A stretch of 64,000 nucleotides of DNA from Burkholderiales bacterium PBB2 (lineage in GTDB: Bacteria; Pseudomonadota; Gammaproteobacteria; Burkholderiales; Burkholderiaceae_C), in contig NKIM01000010.1 in NCBI GenBank assembly GCA_002255955.1, positions 83,590 through 147,589 of the forward strand, in the 5' to 3' direction. The notes under the pieces are model-generated. The model was not told the origin of the DNA, ran no database searches, and saw only the letters and a program-made list of their open reading frames with translations. Positions within the stretch are counted from its first letter, which is position 1. Each line of letters starts with the position of its first letter. The translations under genes were made by a program, and so were the position numbers. Positions 60,925 to 64,000 of the stretch are shown here, in pieces.

Positions 60925-63873
60925 ATGGACAACGCGATCGTCGACATGGTGCTGGGCCTGGTGCTGCTGTACCTGCTGCTGGCCATCCTCGCCACCAAGG
61001 TCCAGGAGATCTGGGACGGCCAGTGGCGCGGCGGGCGCCCGCTGACGATGCATCGCCTGCTGCTGGAGGCCGTGGGCCGCAACGAGACGCTGAAGAAGCA
61101 GATCCTCGAGAACCCGGCCGTGTTCGCGCTGTACCAGGGCGAGGCCCCGGCCGAGGTCCGCACCGGCATGTCCTCGGTGCTCAGCGCAGCGACAGGCCCT
61201 TCCAAGATTCCCGCGGACCTGTTTGCCCGCACCTTGCTGGTGGAGCTGTACGCCGACGGCAAGGGCAGCCATCCGTCTTCGCGGTTCAGCACGCCGCAGG
61301 CCTTCATGGCCGACAAGGCGCCCGTGGGCAAGCCCATCGATGACAGCACGCGCATCTGGGCCACGCTGCGCACCCTGCTGGCGGGCCGCGAGACCCGCTG
61401 GGCCGACTTCGAGAACGCGATTGCCCAATGGTTCAGCGACATCGGCGACCGCTCGGACGGCTGGTTCCAGCGACGCAGCGCCAAGTTCGCCTTCATGATC
61501 GCCGTGCTGCTGGCCGTGGGGCTCAACGCTGACACCATCCATGTGGCCGACCGCCTCGCGCGCGACGCCGACCTGCGCGGCAGCCTCTCGACACTGGCCC
61601 AGCGCGTGAATGCGCTGTTCCCCGGCGGCCAGGAAGCGCCGAAGGAAGCCGCCCAGGCCGCGCTCAAAGAGATTGCGCCGCAGGAGGCGCCGCTGTCCCG
61701 GGCCAGCCGGCTGCTCAAGGACTCCATCGCCCGCATCGGTCGCGTGTTCTGGCGCGACGACGATGTGGCGCGCACCCAGTTCGACCAGTTGCAGCTCGCC
61801 GGAGCGAACAAGCCCGCCCTGGCGCAGCAGGAACTCGTGATGAACTGCGCCCGGTATGCCGCCCCGCCCGCGAAGCCGGTGGAGGAGTGCAAGGGCAAGC
61901 CCGGGGCCGACTGCAAGCCCAAGGCGGACGCCTCGAAGGAGTTCTTGAGCAATCCCGGCACCTGGGTGCGGGTCCTGCCGGCCATGCTGAATACGCTGCA
62001 CGTGCTGGACACGCCGCCCGATCCGCCCGAAGCCCCGCCTACCTTGCGCTCACGCTCGCAAGCTGCGACGCCCAGGGGTGCCACGCCGGGCGAGCTGCAG
62101 GCCTGCCTGAGCCTCTTGAGCGGGCAGGTGCGCACCGTGGCAGCCATGCGCAGCGACACGCCGGCCGGTGCCGACCTGGTGGCGGCCGCCGACGCGATGG
62201 ACGAGGCGCGCGAGGCCGTCAAGCTGCACGCCGGTGGCCAGGACGTGCGCCTGCCCATGGCGCGCCTCTTCCAGCGCGATCCCGAACTCTTCGCCGAGTG
62301 CGTGAAGGGCAATCCACCCACGCAGGAGATCCTGCGCCGCTGCCTGGACGCCGGCATCCAGGGGCGGGTGAGGTTGCCGATCTTCCACAGCGCCGAGAAC
62401 TGGCGCGTGCAGTTCTGCCGGCCCCGGACCCTGGCGGACGTCGATACGCCCTACGTGCCCATCTTCAGCGCCTCCTGCGCCGAGCAGGTCGTGGAGCGCA
62501 ACGAGCGGCTCGGCTTCAGCAAGGGACTCAAGCTTGTTGGCCCGGACTGGGGCACGGTGTTCCAGTGGCTGTTCGGCTGCCTGCTGACCGCCTTCTTCGT
62601 TGCGCTCGGCTCGCCCTTCTGGTTCGACGTGCTGAGCCGAGTCAGCAAGGTGCGGGCCGCCGGCGAGGTGCGCAAGCACGAGCCCAAGGCGGATGCGGGG
62701 GATGGCCCAGGCGGGATCGGCTCGGATACACCCAAGCCCGGGCCCGACCCCTTCAGCCTGGCCCGCAATCTCTTCGAGCGGGCACTTACGCCCGCCGACA
62801 TCACGGCCCTGCAACGCGCCCTGGGCGTGGCCGCCACCGGCGTGCTGGATGGGCCGACGCGCACCGCCATCGCCGCGCGCGCCAAGGTGGAAGGCTTGAA
62901 CACCGGCGAAGAGCTGTCCTTGATCCTCTACGAACGCGTCGTTGGCCGCAGCGCTTCCGCTGCCATCGTCCCTCGCTCCGACGGCAGCCTGGTCCTGCGC
63001 GAGCCCCACCCGCTCGCCCCCACCATGGCCACCCAGCTGTGCCGCCTGCTGCACTTCGACCGGGCCCAGCGCTTTCCTGTTCCTGCCAACACACCCGACC
63101 CGCTCAAGCTGCCGACAAGCTTCACCGATGAGTTGAGATCTCTGGCGGTGCTGTATCGCTACAAGAGCCAGCCCGCCGTGGAGCGCCACCTGCGTACCGT
63201 CGTCTCGCTGGCCACCGACAACCGCGCCACGCTGGACACCCTGGACCTAGCTCTCGCGAACGACATGCTGAACGAAAGCCTGACGCCCAGGCCCGCTGTG
63301 CCTGCCGCCGACCCCTTTGCCCGCGCGACGGCCGCCCCCTGGCTGGACTGGGCCCTCGGCGAACTCGGGCAGATCGAGAAGAACGAAAAGGATGCTGCGA
63401 AGAGCAACCCGCGCATCCTGGAATACCTCGAGAAGGCCGGCATCACCGGCACGGGCGACAGCACGGCCTGGTGTGCCGCTTTCGTCAGCTGGGTGATCGA
63501 TAAGGCGCGTGTGGACCCGTTGATCGTGCCTGCACCGGCATTCAATCCCTTGCCGCCGAGCCCGGCCAAGGCCGCAGGCTGGATAGGCTGGGGCGCGTCC
63601 GAGCAGACCTTCGACACGGCAGCGCCCGGCGACATCGTGTGCCTGCTGCTCGACACGGCGAATCCACCTCCGCCACCGCTGCCAGACGAGCCGAAACCGC
63701 CCAACCCGGGCAACCCCAAAAAACTGAACGCCGACCACATGGCCATCGTGCTCAAGGTCGACACGGGCAACGGCATTTTCTGGGCCATCGGCGGGAACCA
63801 GGGCGGAACGGGTCAGGTCAAGGTGTCCTGTTTCAAGCGCACTGACGCCGTGTACTGGGGCAGGCCCGCATAG
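60925..63873 (+). CDS. 982-residue membrane protein with peptidoglycan-binding and CHAP-type amidase domains
   Basis: Hydrophobic segments at about 5-25, 189-207 and 543-570 anchor a long N-terminal part without known domain. Residues about 618-662 form a peptidoglycan_binding_1 repeat (LTPADITALQRALGVAATGVLDGPTRTA), and about 800-982 a TIGR02594/CHAP-like hydrolase with Cys850 (TAWCAAFVSWVID) and His938 (DHMAIVLKV). A Pro-rich insert is found in the catalytic domain (about 915-930). It should cut peptide stems in the wall. The start is the ATG at 60925; an open frame of 129 codons before it is a shadow. It is packed with the protease-hydrolase gene. Confidence 0.82.
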   Translation: MDNAIVDMVLGLVLLYLLLAILATKVQEIWDGQWRGGRPLTMHRLLLEAVGRNETLKKQILENPAVFALYQGEAPAEVRTGMSSVLSAATGPSKIPADLFARTLLVELYADGKGSHPSSRFSTPQAFMADKAPVGKPIDDSTRIWATLRTLLAGRETRWADFENAIAQWFSDIGDRSDGWFQRRSAKFAFMIAVLLAVGLNADTIHVADRLARDADLRGSLSTLAQRVNALFPGGQEAPKEAAQAALKEIAPQEAPLSRASRLLKDSIARIGRVFWRDDDVARTQFDQLQLAGANKPALAQQELVMNCARYAAPPAKPVEECKGKPGADCKPKADASKEFLSNPGTWVRVLPAMLNTLHVLDTPPDPPEAPPTLRSRSQAATPRGATPGELQACLSLLSGQVRTVAAMRSDTPAGADLVAAADAMDEAREAVKLHAGGQDVRLPMARLFQRDPELFAECVKGNPPTQEILRRCLDAGIQGRVRLPIFHSAENWRVQFCRPRTLADVDTPYVPIFSASCAEQVVERNERLGFSKGLKLVGPDWGTVFQWLFGCLLTAFFVALGSPFWFDVLSRVSKVRAAGEVRKHEPKADAGDGPGGIGSDTPKPGPDPFSLARNLFERALTPADITALQRALGVAATGVLDGPTRTAIAARAKVEGLNTGEELSLILYERVVGRSASAAIVPRSDGSLVLREPHPLAPTMATQLCRLLHFDRAQRFPVPANTPDPLKLPTSFTDELRSLAVLYRYKSQPAVERHLRTVVSLATDNRATLDTLDLALANDMLNESLTPRPAVPAADPFARATAAPWLDWALGELGQIEKNEKDAAKSNPRILEYLEKAGITGTGDSTAWCAAFVSWVIDKARVDPLIVPAPAFNPLPPSPAKAAGWIGWGASEQTFDTAAPGDIVCLLLDTANPPPPPLPDEPKPPNPGNPKKLNADHMAIVLKVDTGNGIFWAIGGNQGGTGQVKVSCFKRTDAVYWGRPA

Positions 63874-63915
63874 GCAGCCCTGCAGCGCTGAAACGACAAC
63901 GCAGCGAGGACCAAG

Positions 63916-64000
63916 GTGGAAAAAATCGCAACCCCGAAATGGAGCGTGCGCCTGAGCTTGGGCATGCTCATCGCGACTGCCGTGGCCTTCGTCGCGGGCG
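63916..64000 (+). CDS. Start of a membrane or exported protein (runs off the window)
   Basis: GTG at 63916 with GAGGA 6 nt upstream; the 28 visible codons read MEKIATPKWSVRLSLGMLIATAVAFVAG, a basic start followed by a hydrophobic helix that is either a signal peptide or an anchor. It follows the 982-residue protein by 42 bases and likely belongs to the same operon. Confidence 0.6.
   Translation, partial: MEKIATPKWSVRLSLGMLIATAVAFVAG

Noticed and set aside
1..64000. CRISPR arrays
   Set aside because: No 25-40-bp direct repeats with regular unique spacers; the only tandem arrays are the 11-bp and 6-bp repeats, which have no spacers.

Overview
The window looks like a chromosome segment of a high-GC betaproteobacterium of the order Burkholderiales (Roseateles/Pelomonas/Mitsuaria-like). 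This rests on codon use, the ppk1-sixA and recJ-trpH-yciO neighbourhoods and the H-NS type (short, WSGRGR-like C-terminus). The assignment is inference from gene content, not a database result.

Region 1 (1-28.2 kb) is ordinary core chromosome. It holds a DMT exporter with a mercaptopyruvate sulfurtransferase, a universal stress protein, a ZIP metal transporter, and a polyphosphate block (ppx convergent with ppk1-sixA). Then come a UDP-diacylglucosamine pyrophosphatase-like phosphoesterase, an RpfE-type protein, recJ, trpH and yciO, a chemoreceptor, a TonB-like periplasmic protein, a glutaredoxin, ridA, plsY and ybaK. It ends with a trypsin-like protease, an AI-2E family permease, and the periplasmic pair alpha-2-macroglobulin + penicillin-binding protein 1C.

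Region 2 (28.45-57.4 kb) is an integrated accessory island. Its left edge is the displaced 3' half of a tRNA-Pro(GGG) gene with its terminator, followed by a tyrosine integrase. Cargo: (i) a convergent phosphorothioation defence locus, sspFGH-like restriction genes on the + strand and sspB-sspC-sspD modification genes on the - strand; (ii) at the 3' end of the restriction operon, a DUF262 protein and a SIR2 NADase-like protein; (iii) an ECF sigma/FecR pair without a receptor and a tandem 11-bp repeat array; (iv) an XRE regulator; (v) a DUF4041 + GIY-YIG (SNIPE-like) protein followed by a dead XRE gene; (vi) a Lamassu-like nuclease + SMC ATPase pair bracketed by an imperfect inverted repeat; (vii) a secreted nuclease and an H-NS paralogue. 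No intact tRNA-Pro or second att copy is visible, so the right border is undetermined and may lie outside the window.

Region 3 (57.9-64 kb) is a GC-rich, tightly packed + strand locus for envelope proteins. It encodes a lipoprotein, a trypsin-like protease fused to a SleB-type cell-wall hydrolase, a 982-residue membrane protein with peptidoglycan-binding and CHAP-type amidase domains, and the start of another membrane or exported protein.

The most exciting candidate is the DUF262 + SIR2 pair inside the ssp locus. DUF262 is the fold that senses phosphorothioate DNA in SspE, but here it lacks the HNH nuclease half and is translationally linked to a SIR2 domain with its catalytic Asn/His in place. 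It may be a phosphorothioate-gated NAD-depleting defence arm.
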